Of a stretch of 64,000 nucleotides of DNA, positions 27,916 through 36,152 are shown in pieces. Location: positions 85,000 to 148,999 of the forward strand of contig NZ_AWNH01000103.1 in the NCBI RefSeq assembly GCF_000482245.1, read 5' to 3'. The translations under genes were made by a program, and so were the position numbers. The notes under the pieces were generated by a model, which had not been told where the DNA came from, ran no database searches, and was given only the letters and a program-made list of their open reading frames with translations. Numbering within the stretch: the stretch's first letter is position 1; each line of letters starts with the position of its first letter. This DNA comes from Leptolyngbya sp. Heron Island J (lineage in GTDB: Bacteria; Cyanobacteriota; Cyanobacteriia; Phormidesmidales; Phormidesmidaceae).

Positions 27916-28917
27916 TTAAACAGACGACAGTCTTAGGGTTTTTGGGGCACCCTTGCGAACAATGCAATTACTGGCGGTAGCTCTGGCATCGATGACGTTC
28001 GTAACACCTAGCTGGTAAAGCTCAGCCTGGGGTTTTTGGAATGAACAGGAACTAATACCGAGAAAATACCGACTGCGTACATGGGCCAAAATCTCCAGGG
28101 GTAAATGTCTGGCGCTGGCGGATATTGCTGATGTCTGGAAGCGGTTAGGACTCTGACAAATGATTTCCTGCGCCAAAAAAATTAAAGCGTCAGGGGTATC
28201 GATGTTTAAAATAGCGGTTACCTCAGCTGTTGTAGCACTGTAGCCATAGGCAAAGGCGGCGGCTAGAGCCACATTGAGAAATCCATGCATCTGGACAGTG
28301 GTCCCATTCGGTAGAGTTTGCCAACTGCGTAAAGGATGGGACAAGCCGTCAGTCGCCTTAAAGGGAATTCTGGCACTGGCACAGGCCACTATAAACTGAG
28401 CCAGGGCTTCGGCACTGGGAAAATCGGCGGCGGTTGGTCCACCCGTATGAACGTTAACAGCAGCGCGGGTTCCCTGGAGGGTGGAAAGATAGTTGGGAAG
28501 GGTGTTGTCATCTAGAGGAACGGTGAAGAAGAGATCGCTATGGGGGGGGAGATGAGGGAGTAGAGGTGCGATCGCATCGGCTGTTGCCATCTCAAATTCA
28601 AGGGCTGAGATGGTCAGCTTATTTTGTTTTTTTAGCCACGGCGCTAATCTATCGAGTGCTTCTGCAGATGGGGCCAGGGCAATGCTGAGCGGCCAAAAAG
28701 CAGCTGCATATTGTCGGCTTAACTGTTCTAAACAAGTCTCAAATTGAGGCAGTTGAGATAGGGATACCACAAACCGGCCCAACATCCAGCGATAGGAACT
28801 CCTACTATAACGTTCGTAGGCAGCAACCGCTGCTGACATATTTAGTGCTGCAGGAGAAAATAGCCCTGCATAGTCAATCAACGTTGAGAGCAATAATCGA
28901 AGGGAGGGAGCAGTCAT
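27916..28917 (-). CDS. Conserved protein of unknown function, TIM-barrel-like
   Basis: A 333-residue cytoplasmic protein that I do not assign to an enzyme. Alternating strands and helices (for example RAAVNVHTGGPTAADFPSAE and IPFKATDGLSHPLRSW) suggest a TIM barrel. The lysine/threonine loop FKATDGLSHPLR followed by MHGFLNVALAAAFAYG is a strongly conserved signature of this bacterial family and could be a phosphate- or Schiff-base-type active site, but this is inference. The start LLSTLIDYAGLFSPAALNM also looks conserved. The gene is alone; a MITE lies 58 bp upstream of it. Confidence 0.7.
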   Translation of the reverse strand: MTAPSLRLLLSTLIDYAGLFSPAALNMSAAVAAYERYSRSSYRWMLGRFVVSLSQLPQFETCLEQLSRQYAAAFWPLSIALAPSAEALDRLAPWLKKQNKLTISALEFEMATADAIAPLLPHLPPHSDLFFTVPLDDNTLPNYLSTLQGTRAAVNVHTGGPTAADFPSAEALAQFIVACASARIPFKATDGLSHPLRSWQTLPNGTTVQMHGFLNVALAAAFAYGYSATTAEVTAILNIDTPDALIFLAQEIICQSPNRFQTSAISASARHLPLEILAHVRSRYFLGISSCSFQKPQAELYQLGVTNVIDARATASNCIVRKGAPKTLRLSSV

Positions 28918-28974
28918 GTGAGAGCAATGTGCTTTGGAGGGATGAGTCTATGACGTATAACAGGTCAAAGGGCG

Positions 28975-29064
28975 GGCGTTGCTGATCCGAACTATGATTT
29001 CATCTGTAAAGTCTGGACTAATTACACTTCTTTCAGACCGGTTCATCCTCTAATTCAGCAACGG
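28975..29064. mobile_element. 90-bp MITE copy 1 with 9-bp target duplication
   Basis: The ends are inverted: GGCGTTGCTGA at the left and TCAGCAACGG at the right. The element is flanked by identical 9-bp direct repeats CAAAGGGCG at 28966-28974 and 29065-29073, a clear target-site duplication. A second copy is at 38282-38372. It has no coding capacity, so it was mobilised in trans by a transposase not seen in this window. The 9-bp duplication fits families such as IS4, but I cannot assign it. Confidence 0.88.
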
Positions 29065-29312
29065 CAAAGGGCGACATTCAGAAAGGTAGCTATGATAGAC
29101 CATATACATTATAGTCTCACCCATCACTATGGAACAACGTCTATGTTATTACCATAAAATCTCTAAGAGAGTTTTGTGATCGTTGAGTAATAGTCGTTAA
29201 CATGACCATATTTGCAGCGCTAATCAGATTAAATTGTCTGCATCAGAGAAAATCTGTTATCAACTCTGTTAATGATGAACTCTTCTAAATGATTACCTGA
29301 TGAGTCCATGAA

Positions 29313-29338
29313 CAAAAAAATAAGCCCGATGTGGGCTT
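29313..29338 (-). terminator. Intrinsic terminator of the kinase-thioredoxin gene
   Basis: On the minus strand AAGCCC and GGGCTT form a six-base stem with a five-base loop, followed by about seven T residues. It lies 76 bp after the stop codon of the gene at 29414-30304. Confidence 0.75.
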
Positions 29339-29413
29339 GAAATGTGAGCCTGAATATCAGCTGTCAGGCCAAAATTCTGCTATTAGTATCTGATTACGTT
29401 AATCTCTGACGAT

Positions 29414-30304
29414 TTACTTTAGAAAACGAGTTACTGCGGCACTATAGGCCTGATAAGGTTTCACACCTGTTAGCGTTTCCACCAGTTCACCACCTTTGAA
29501 GAACATCACTGCTGGCATGCCCTTGAGCCCAAATCGCTTAGGCACTTGCTGATTTGCATCAAAATCTATCTTCATCACATTCGCACGGTCTTTATAGGCA
29601 TCCGCCAACTGATCAATTAACGGCGTCACCAGCTTGCAAGAACCACACCAGGATGCCATACAATCCACCACCAGTAGAGATTCATTGGCTAAAAGAGAAT
29701 TTAGTTCTGATTCATCGCGAATAAAGCGAGCGGCTCCTGTTTCTGTTTGAAACAGTTCAAATAGTGCCTGGGTAATCTCAGCAAAAGAGAGACTGGCGTT
29801 AATGGTTGTTAGCTGTTGTTGCTGCCGATAATACTCAAGTAACGGTGTGATCTCTTGTCGATGGTGGGTTAAACGGCGACGAATAGCCGAAATTGGTATC
29901 TCTGGACCGGCCTGGGCCGATAATCGATCGATCAACAGTCCGGTCATGGCCTTGAGCTCAGCCACCTTTGCTACAGGCTGACCTACTTTCAATAACAACT
30001 CATTCAAGCTTTGAGCCTGGTCCAGCGTTCGGGGAAATCCATCCAAAACCCAGCCCTGCAGCATGACATCTGGTTGCTCAAACCGTCTTCGCAGCAGCTT
30101 CATAACTAAATTATCCGGGACCAGCTCTCCAGCTTGCACATATGGATGCGCCTCCAGTCCAACAGCCGATCCTTTGGCGATAGCATCACGGATCAGCTGT
30201 CCCATGGATACATGGGGAATGTGCCAGTGGGTGGACAATGCCTGTGCCTGTTCCTTAACACCTATACCGGGAGGCCCTAAAAGAATAAGCTGCTTAAATT
30301 CCAT
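29414..30304 (-). CDS. Adenylate-kinase-like domain fused to thioredoxin
   Basis: Residues 1-185 resemble adenylate kinase: NMP-binding HVSMGQLIRDAIAKGS, GELVPDNLVMKLLRRRF, and GWVLDGFPRTLDQAQSL. Residues 190-296 are a thioredoxin, with a WCGSC active site at 219-223 (Ser instead of the usual Pro) and the cis-Pro in KGMPAVMFF. The P-loop is altered: the usual GxPGxGKGT reads GPPGIGVKE at 10-18, so the ATP-binding Lys is shifted by one and the Gly-Thr is lost. The LID region between helices is also short. Kinase activity is therefore doubtful, and the module may bind nucleotide to regulate the redox domain. The gene is monocistronic with its own terminator. Confidence 0.85.
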   Translation of the reverse strand: MEFKQLILLGPPGIGVKEQAQALSTHWHIPHVSMGQLIRDAIAKGSAVGLEAHPYVQAGELVPDNLVMKLLRRRFEQPDVMLQGWVLDGFPRTLDQAQSLNELLLKVGQPVAKVAELKAMTGLLIDRLSAQAGPEIPISAIRRRLTHHRQEITPLLEYYRQQQQLTTINASLSFAEITQALFELFQTETGAARFIRDESELNSLLANESLLVVDCMASWCGSCKLVTPLIDQLADAYKDRANVMKIDFDANQQVPKRFGLKGMPAVMFFKGGELVETLTGVKPYQAYSAAVTRFLK

Positions 30305-30438
30305 CGAATAGACCCTTGTAAACCATAACGGCCACTGTCTTCAATCGACTGTGCCTACAGCTCACCAGTATGTTTTAAGAGCTGGCGATGGTTGGATTTC
30401 TATGCATATTCCTTTAGATTTTGGCTGTTTTCCCTTTA

Positions 30439-30464
30439 CTGACAAACCCTGTCAGGCGCTGACA
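30439..30464. repeat. Three alternating inverted hexamers
   Basis: CTGACA (30439-30444), TGTCAG (30450-30455) and CTGACA (30459-30464) alternate in orientation with short spacers, giving two overlapping dyads. They lie between the divergent kinase-thioredoxin and SH3-like genes and may be a regulator binding site. Confidence 0.4.
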
Positions 30465-30586
30465 AAACCGAGGGGCTATCAGCTTGGTTGGGCCGTCAGA
30501 TCTAGTGAAGTTAAGCAATGCAACGTTACGTAAAGTAGTCAAACCAGGCAATACTAGTAGTATGTGTCGAATGTTATGCGTTATTG

Positions 30587-30963
30587 ATGACTACCCAGCA
30601 GCGATTCTTAAATGTGGTAATTTGTGTCGCAGTCCTGATTAACCTGGTCATTTACCCTCAACTGAGCTGGGCCTTGGAGCTCAAGGTAGCCAGACCATAG
30701 AAAAGACCGCTACGCTGGTGGGGCCAAAAGCAAGGGCACCGATTCCGATTTATTTGCGGCCGGCACCTAACCAGCCCAATGTTGGCTATGGTGTCAACGG
30801 TGATTCTGTCACTATCATGGAGCAATTAGCCAGCTTTTTACCTGAGGCCGATCAAAGCACGGCCTGGAACCATATTCGATTAGACAATGAGCCCTACACC
30901 GAGGGCTGGGTGCAAGGCAAATTTCTCCTGATGCTGGATGCTGAAACAGTGGGCAGTGAATAA
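30587..30963 (+). pseudogene. Secreted SH3-like domain protein broken by a frameshift
   Basis: From ATG 30587 the first frame encodes a good signal peptide, MTTQQRFLNVVICVAVLINL followed by VIYPQLSWALEL, then stops at TAG 30698. The next frame (shifted by -1) is open from 30643 to 30963 and encodes TLVGPKARAPIPIYLRPAPN...GDSVTIMEQLASF...WNHIRL...EGWVQGKFLLML, a bacterial SH3-like fold. Neither part makes sense alone: the domain lacks a signal and the signal lacks a domain. One base gained or lost between about 30643 and 30698 explains it. A sequencing error would give the same picture. Confidence 0.7.
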
Positions 30964-31024
30964 TGTTTCAACAGTTTATCCTGCCATGCCACTTTTGAGA
31001 CTTAGGTGAAAGCTATTGCCCATA

Positions 31025-32356
31025 CTAGTTAACGACTATCAGTGAGTGGGCACCAGGTCCGGTTTCTATTCTATAATCTGTTCGCTCTAAGCTGGTGCCA
31101 TTAATCACACGCCAAAACTCTAATGCTCCGCGCCGTGGTTCTGGTGTCTCATATTCAAACACCCCTGCGACAACATACCGATCAGACGCATCAAAGGCAA
31201 TCCCTTCCGGGAGAATGCCATCAAATGTCCAGTCGCCCGTCTTAGTCATCTGACCGCTTATAGGGTCAAACTGAATCAGAGACAGCGACGATTGGCTGTA
31301 GCCTGGTTCATCAGGAGAAAGCCATGTCTGACCAATATTACTGGTAGCAATGAGAGTACCATCGTTGGAGAAGGCGATACTCTCAGCATGTCTTGGTAAA
31401 GAAACACCTCCCACGACAAAATGCTGAGCTGTCTCAGTTTCATCGAGCGGAGCCATCTCAATCACGGTGAGTTGGGATGGCGGCGCGTTGATATAAAAGC
31501 CCTTAACGTCGGGTCCCCACTGCAAATCATTGGTTACATAAAAACTGCCGTCGGGAGAAAACTTGCCAGACATTGGCCATTTAGAGGTGACAACGCGGTT
31601 ACCCCAGGGCATTACATCTTGAACATTACCATCAGCATCGCGAGTAACTTTAAAGAATTGCACCTGGCCTCGAAAATTGGCATTGACCGCGATAATATCT
31701 GCCGTAGGATGCCATTCTACATGATGGGGTAGCATGCCACCGTCCGGTAACTCTGCTATGGGTGAGAAGTCCTGCATCGTTAGCTGGACTGGCTCACCAA
31801 AGCGACCATTGGTAAACGTAACAAACGTCGGTGGGGCATCTGGGTCTTTAGTTGCCAGGGCCAGTGTGGTACCGCTGGCATCGAGGGCAACTCCTTGAGG
31901 ATCAATACCTACCTCTACTGCCGCGATTACCGTTGGGTTTGAGAGGTCCGATACGTCAACTGCGCGTAGGGTTGTACCCAGATCAAGATCGCTAATCAGC
32001 TGATCGTCCAGCTCTCGCTGTTGCTTGGTTTCAGCCACAAAAATAGTGTTGCCATCTTGAGAAGCCACCAGACTGTAAACAGGATTGATAACAGAATTAG
32101 AGACTTCAATTGTGCTGGTCAGTTCAGGCGCAGCGGGCAGCGGTAGTGTTACTAATGAAAGCTGATCAGGTCCTCGTGGTTCCCCCAGCTGTCCGTCGAT
32201 ATAAGCATAGGCACGCATATCACCATCAGATATGGCAGCAATGTATCGACCTTGAAAATCTGGGGGTTTTTGGGCATTTACTGGTTGGCTGTAGGCAACC
32301 GTCACAGCGGCGGCAAGCCCTGCCAAAACGGCAGCAATTCGCTTTACGGTAAGCAT
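31025..32356 (-). CDS. Secreted beta-propeller protein
   Basis: Exported protein with a signal peptide (about 1-28, ending NAQ) and a seven-bladed-type propeller of lactonase/YVTN-like repeats: NPVYSLVASQDGNTIFVAE, IDPQGVALDASGTTLALAT, PHHVEWHPTADIIAVNAN, MSGKFSPDGSFYVTND, RHAESIAFSNDGTLIATSN and PEGIAFDASDRYVVAG. It may be an enzyme or a binding scaffold; no catalytic residues are assigned. It is the last gene of an apparent minus-strand operon with the DUF1349 protein (33-bp gap) and cytochrome P460, all exported and divergent from a LysR regulator. Confidence 0.82.
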   Translation of the reverse strand: MLTVKRIAAVLAGLAAAVTVAYSQPVNAQKPPDFQGRYIAAISDGDMRAYAYIDGQLGEPRGPDQLSLVTLPLPAAPELTSTIEVSNSVINPVYSLVASQDGNTIFVAETKQQRELDDQLISDLDLGTTLRAVDVSDLSNPTVIAAVEVGIDPQGVALDASGTTLALATKDPDAPPTFVTFTNGRFGEPVQLTMQDFSPIAELPDGGMLPHHVEWHPTADIIAVNANFRGQVQFFKVTRDADGNVQDVMPWGNRVVTSKWPMSGKFSPDGSFYVTNDLQWGPDVKGFYINAPPSQLTVIEMAPLDETETAQHFVVGGVSLPRHAESIAFSNDGTLIATSNIGQTWLSPDEPGYSQSSLSLIQFDPISGQMTKTGDWTFDGILPEGIAFDASDRYVVAGVFEYETPEPRRGALEFWRVINGTSLERTDYRIETGPGAHSLIVVN

Positions 32357-32389
32357 TATTGAAAATCAAAAACAACACTAACACCTGAA

Positions 32390-33292
32390 CTAGTTACTCA
32401 TAAGCTCTCTCAGCCTTGTTTCTGAAAGTTGAGGATTAAAAGAAACCCTTGGGTCAAGGGTTGCTAGGGGAAAACGGGGCGTGCTGGGTCGACGAAAATC
32501 AATTGATTCGACATAGGCTACTAAATCTGCACTTTGCTCTGATGCTCCCTGTTCATTGTATTCCTGATAGTTGGGATAATCTGGAGCTAACGAATCCCAA
32601 TCAGCATAGGCGGTTAAACCTACGTTGAGCGTTTCGGGCAAGTCAGGGCGAATAAACTGGTCAAGAACTTGCCATTCCCTAGAGTTTTCGGCTTGATATA
32701 ACAGCGTGAAAAGTTCACCAGAACGACCAATCCGCAATCGGACCCAGCCCTCTGGCGCATCGGAAATTTTTAATGTGGAAAGACTGTTGTAGGTCGATTT
32801 GACTTCAAACTGTGATTGACCAGCTGGAAAAGCGGTGCCAACACTAAAGAATAGCCAGTTTTCTTGATTGGGTGTCCAGTTCGCGGGGGTGATTGCCCGT
32901 GGTGCTCGAATAAATAGACCTGCCAAGGAGAATGAGCGCTGCGGCATAGGGCTTTGAGTGCCGTCTACTCTGATGTGGGTTGTAACGATAAAATCTCCAG
33001 TTACCTGACGATAAAGATGACCCGCTGTATTATCTTCAAACCAGCCGGAGGATCTGGGTCGTAGCATTAAACTGTCATTCTCGATGCTAGGAGGCTCCCA
33101 CTTCGGCACCCATCCCTCCACTTGAAATTCTTGCCAGCCTTGAAGTGCCTGTGGGTGATCAAAGCGAGTCGATAGCGATCGCAAGTCGTCTTGATGCTCT
33201 TCAACTTCGGCAGCTACCATCTCTGGCATTGGGCTGCCCGCAGAACCGGCCATGATAATTCCTCCTAAAATAAGGAAAATAAAACGTCTCAT
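32390..33292 (-). CDS. Secreted DUF1349/concanavalin-like protein
   Basis: A signal peptide (about 1-28) precedes a concanavalin-like DUF1349-type beta sandwich (about 60-270), with GHLYRQVTGDFIVTTHIRV, SLAGLFIRAP, WVRLRIGRSGELFTLLYQ and LNVGLTAYAD. Such domains bind carbohydrate or other ligands; no catalytic site is visible. It lies 29 bp downstream of the cytochrome P460 gene and 33 bp upstream of the propeller gene on the same strand. A strong AGGAATTATC-like purine stretch is near the start. The operon as a whole is periplasmic or extracellular. Confidence 0.78.
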   Translation of the reverse strand: MRRFIFLILGGIIMAGSAGSPMPEMVAAEVEEHQDDLRSLSTRFDHPQALQGWQEFQVEGWVPKWEPPSIENDSLMLRPRSSGWFEDNTAGHLYRQVTGDFIVTTHIRVDGTQSPMPQRSFSLAGLFIRAPRAITPANWTPNQENWLFFSVGTAFPAGQSQFEVKSTYNSLSTLKISDAPEGWVRLRIGRSGELFTLLYQAENSREWQVLDQFIRPDLPETLNVGLTAYADWDSLAPDYPNYQEYNEQGASEQSADLVAYVESIDFRRPSTPRFPLATLDPRVSFNPQLSETRLRELMSN

Positions 33293-33321
33293 AGAATTTC
33301 CTGTGTATTGTTAAATGAGTA

Positions 33322-33960
33322 CTATCGACAGACAGAGGTGCCAAATTCTGTTGTCTGGTGTTGCACCTGGTTTGTTCTCGCTGCCGTTAGCAGTGCTGGC
33401 AGGGTAAACAAATAGTCGCGATCGCGAACCATAGTATGACAGCTAATACAGGACCCTTGACTACTGGAAACCAGCCTGCCAGCAGGGCTGAACCAGGCTG
33501 AGCGCCATTCACCGCTGTCGGCATTAACCCGCCAACCGCTCCGCTTTTCTCGAATAAACACATTGTTTAATCCTGTGGGGGTCAGATGTTTATTGTTGCC
33601 CTGTTGGGCAGAGTGAGTTTCCATCACAATCACAGTACCGCTGGGTACTGTTTTACTGGTGGCAAGCGCCTCAAGGGATGGACGATTGACGTACATCTTT
33701 CTAACAATGTTGCTATTAGGGCAATCGACGGTTGCATACTGGACAAACTGCTGTTGATAAGCGGTAGGAAACTGGATGAGACCAGCCCCCGACGCTGCTG
33801 GGCCAGGTGTGTAGCCAGATGCTGTGATCGTATCGGACGCGGAACTGTGGGGATAGCTTATGTTCTGATCAGGCATAGTTAGCGAACTGATCGCTATCGC
33901 AACGCCAACCGACATCAAAAAAAGAACCAATCCTGAAATCCATCTTGAACGTGGCATCAT
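33322..33960 (-). CDS. Cytochrome P460-family protein
   Basis: Periplasmic c-type haem protein. An N-terminal signal/anchor (about 8-27) is followed by a P460 domain (about 60-185): FPTAYQQQFVQYATVDC, IVRKMYVNRPSLEAL, VPSGTVIVMETHSA and GWRVNADSGEWRSAWFSPAG. The haem-binding CISCH is at 171-175. P460 proteins oxidise hydroxylamine or bind NO via an unusual Lys-haem cross-link; I cannot confirm the cross-linking Lys from sequence. It is the first gene of a minus-strand operon of exported proteins, directly opposite a LysR gene with two dyads in between. Confidence 0.85.
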   Translation of the reverse strand: MMPRSRWISGLVLFLMSVGVAIAISSLTMPDQNISYPHSSASDTITASGYTPGPAASGAGLIQFPTAYQQQFVQYATVDCPNSNIVRKMYVNRPSLEALATSKTVPSGTVIVMETHSAQQGNNKHLTPTGLNNVFIREKRSGWRVNADSGEWRSAWFSPAGRLVSSSQGSCISCHTMVRDRDYLFTLPALLTAARTNQVQHQTTEFGTSVCR

Positions 33961-34043
33961 GTGTCACCTTGCATAACAGTTAGACAGGACTGACATAAAT
34001 TTTGCAGAAACAGGGGATGTATCCCACCATAAACAGGTGAGAA

Positions 34044-34076
34044 TAATACTGTCCAATGCTTTTTAGGACAGTATTA
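34044..34076. promoter_or_regulatory. 11-11-11 inverted repeat in the P460/LysR divergent promoter
   Basis: Left arm TAATACTGTCC (34044-34054) and right arm GGACAGTATTA (34066-34076) are perfect reverse complements around an 11-nt spacer. It sits between the divergent lysR and cytochrome P460 genes, the expected place for a LysR-type regulator site. Confidence 0.65.
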
Positions 34077-34093
34077 ATAACATAAAGTTATTA
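34075..34093. promoter_or_regulatory. Second dyad abutting the lysR start codon
   Basis: TAATAAC (34075-34081) and GTTATTA (34087-34093) are perfect inverted repeats around ATAAA. The dyad ends two bases before the LysR ATG and overlaps the end of the larger dyad, so a bound protein or mRNA hairpin here would block expression of the regulator itself. Confidence 0.5.
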
Positions 34094-34095
34094 CT

Positions 34096-34980
34096 ATGAA
34101 GCTTCACGCCTTTCAGTATTTTGTCACCCTTGCCGAGGAACTCCACTTTGGTCGGGCCGCTGCTCGTCTACAGATTACTCAGCCTGCCCTGAGCAGGCAG
34201 ATTCACAGGCTGGAAGCAGAAATGGGGGTAACGCTACTCTATCGGACAAAACGCACGGTAGAGCTAACTGAAGCGGGGACTGCATTCTTAGTCGAAGTTC
34301 GCAAAGCATTACAGCAGTTGGATGCAGCGGTCCAGCTGGCGCAGCGCATTGATCGAGGAGAAGTCGGTTCGCTGCGGATTGCCTTTACGCCCTCATCGAT
34401 GCACACGGTACTGCCGGATATTTTGCGGAATTTTCGCGATCGCTATCCCGACGTCAAATTAGCCATGAGCGAGATTTGTACCCTTGACCAAGTGAATGGT
34501 CTGAGAAAAGAGACGATCGATATTGGTTTTCTCCATCCACCCTTAGAAGCATCTTTTCTAAATCTATATCCGCTGCAGGGCGAAAGACTCTTAATTGCCC
34601 TACCCGAAGGTCATGCCCTGGCCAGACAACACCAGCTATCGCTAAAATCCCTGGCAGCCGAGCCGTTTATCGTACATCCACGCCATGAGGGACCGGTGTT
34701 ATATGACCAATTTCTAGCCCTGTGCAGAAAGGCTGGATTTGAGCCTAATATTGTTTATCGTGACAGTAAACATCAAACCCGCGTTGGTCTTGTTGCTGCT
34801 GGCACTGGCATTACATATGTACCAGAAAGTCTGCAAAAAGTTGGTTTATCCGGCGTTTCTTATTGTTCACTCGTCGATGACTTTTTAGAACTGCAGCTAG
34901 CCGTTGCCTGGCGACGACAGCAGGTATCTCCGGTAATTGAAGAGTTTTTAGAGGTCGTTGAGCAGGTCACCCATGATTAG
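34096..34980 (+). CDS. LysR-family transcriptional regulator
   Basis: Typical LTTR of 294 residues. The N-terminal winged HTH (about 1-60) reads HAFQYFVTLAEELHFGRAAA and SQPALSRQIHRLEAEMG. The C-terminal periplasmic-binding-like effector domain (about 88-290) contains GSLRIAFTPSSM and VGLVAAGTGITYVPESL. The gene is divergent from the cytochrome P460/DUF1349/propeller operon, which it most likely controls; two inverted repeats lie between the two starts. Its stop overlaps the stop of the GNAT gene by four bases. The effector is unknown. Confidence 0.93.
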   Translation: MKLHAFQYFVTLAEELHFGRAAARLQITQPALSRQIHRLEAEMGVTLLYRTKRTVELTEAGTAFLVEVRKALQQLDAAVQLAQRIDRGEVGSLRIAFTPSSMHTVLPDILRNFRDRYPDVKLAMSEICTLDQVNGLRKETIDIGFLHPPLEASFLNLYPLQGERLLIALPEGHALARQHQLSLKSLAAEPFIVHPRHEGPVLYDQFLALCRKAGFEPNIVYRDSKHQTRVGLVAAGTGITYVPESLQKVGLSGVSYCSLVDDFLELQLAVAWRRQQVSPVIEEFLEVVEQVTHD

Positions 34981-35495
34981 CGTGTTGCTCCCTCAAGAAC
35001 AAACAGGTGTGCTTTGTCTGGGAGGCTTGGCATTTTCACAAGGCCATGGTCTTTGAACCCGGCTTTTTTGGCAACACTTTGCGAAGATTGATGCGTGGGT
35101 GAAATGGGGGCAATGACTCGATGATAGCCTAATGCGTTGAGGGCGTATTGGGAGATTGCGATCGCAATCTCCGTCCCGTAGCCCTGTCCCCTTGCCTCCG
35201 GCATCACCGCATACATCACCTCGACCGTTGCATCATCATGAGGGTTCAAGCCACAAAACCCGACAAACCGTTTGCTAGCCTGTTCTTCAACCGCAAACGC
35301 AAGCATCGGCTGCTCAGAACTATAAGAAGCAATCGTCAACTCAATTAGGCTTTTAGCTCCCTCACTAGTTGTTTGTTCATTTGTAAATGTTAGAAATCTT
35401 GTCGATTCAGGCTCTGTCATAAAGCTGACAAAAGGATCAACGTCTGCAGAGATAAACTCGCGAATTTGTAATCTTGCAGTGTTAATCGGCTCCAT
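34977..35495 (-). CDS. GNAT-family N-acetyltransferase (RimJ/RimL-like)
   Basis: Acetyl-CoA-dependent acetyltransferase of the RimJ/RimL subgroup, which modify protein N termini or small amines. Motifs: TARLQIREFISADVDPFVSF at the start, VEVMYAVMPEARGQGYGTEI (acetyl-CoA loop, Q/R-x-x-G-x-G/A) and VAKKAGFKDHGLVKM (C-terminal helix). I use the ATG at 35495 (MEPINTARL); a TTG six codons upstream is possible. It converges on the LysR gene with a four-base overlap. The substrate is unknown. Confidence 0.87.
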   Translation of the reverse strand: MEPINTARLQIREFISADVDPFVSFMTEPESTRFLTFTNEQTTSEGAKSLIELTIASYSSEQPMLAFAVEEQASKRFVGFCGLNPHDDATVEVMYAVMPEARGQGYGTEIAIAISQYALNALGYHRVIAPISPTHQSSQSVAKKAGFKDHGLVKMPSLPDKAHLFVLEGATR

Positions 35496-35606
35496 AGTCG
35501 AGTGGCTCAACAAGAGTATTCTTCAGTTTTATGGAATAGTTTAGCCTGAAGCTTAACAAACAGATGCGTGACCAGAGCTATTTGTAAATAAAATCTATGG
35601 ATAATG

Positions 35607-35846
35607 CTAATGTGATAGCCCCTGGGTTGGCTCCCAACGAATTGTCAGCGTTGTGCTTTCACGCTCAACAAATGCTTGATGGTATAAATTTGCACCCCAA
35701 GCAATAAAATCCCCTCGTTTTTCAAGCAAATAGTTGTGCGTATCAGGAGATTTAAAGTCAGGACTGCTAGAGAACGCTATTCGAAAACCGCCGTTTTCAC
35801 TCATCAACATAGTTACAGTGCGACCATAGCTAATGGGTTTATTCAA
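35607..35846 (-). CDS. Small conserved-looking protein, start uncertain
   Basis: The frame reads SYGRTVTMLMSENGGFRIAF, then SPDTHNYLLEKRGDFIAWGANLYHQAF and ends STTLTIRWEP. The strand-rich pattern with two His, and the WG and IRW motifs, look like a cupin-type or C2-like small domain, but I do not assign it. There is no ATG between the upstream stop (TAG at 35865-35867) and the domain; the only start candidate is a TTG (35846). The gene may therefore be 5'-truncated. It is not in an operon. Confidence 0.45.
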   Translation of the reverse strand: MNKPISYGRTVTMLMSENGGFRIAFSSSPDFKSPDTHNYLLEKRGDFIAWGANLYHQAFVERESTTLTIRWEPTQGLSH

Positions 35847-36152
35847 CCCTCTCGTTTCTCCAAACTATCATTTGCTCGTCAACGTCAAGTAATTGCGTCA
35901 AGTAATTGCCGCGAAACTTGAACCCAGATTTTAGCTATCATTTTGGCTTAAGATCCTGTCCATTCACAGAACTTATACGGTTTACTGCTAGATTTTAAGG
36001 GCGCTACTTCCTATTATTTCGGTCAGCTTCGCTCTCTACCGATTGCATCATGCTGAGTTCTGTTGGCTGCAAGATGCTCATGGAAGATGCATTGGTACCA
36101 GTGACACAATGTGGCAGATGCACATCTAAGGGGCTTCGTGCCTGATAGTTCC
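35847..36152. other. Intergenic, no feature recognised
   Basis: Gene-free apart from a possible GTG extension (from 36111) of the zinc-ribbon membrane protein. I see no further structure here. Confidence 0.4.

Larger units (their letters stand above)
28918..29413. other. Intergenic region holding a MITE and a terminator
   Basis: Gene-free. It contains the 90-bp MITE with its 9-bp target duplications at 28966-29073 and the minus-strand terminator of the kinase-thioredoxin gene at 29313-29338. I see nothing else. Confidence 0.6.

Noticed and set aside
30351..30533. 60-codon ORF upstream of the SH3-like gene
   Set aside because: No RBS and no protein-like composition; it spans the alternating hexamer repeats.
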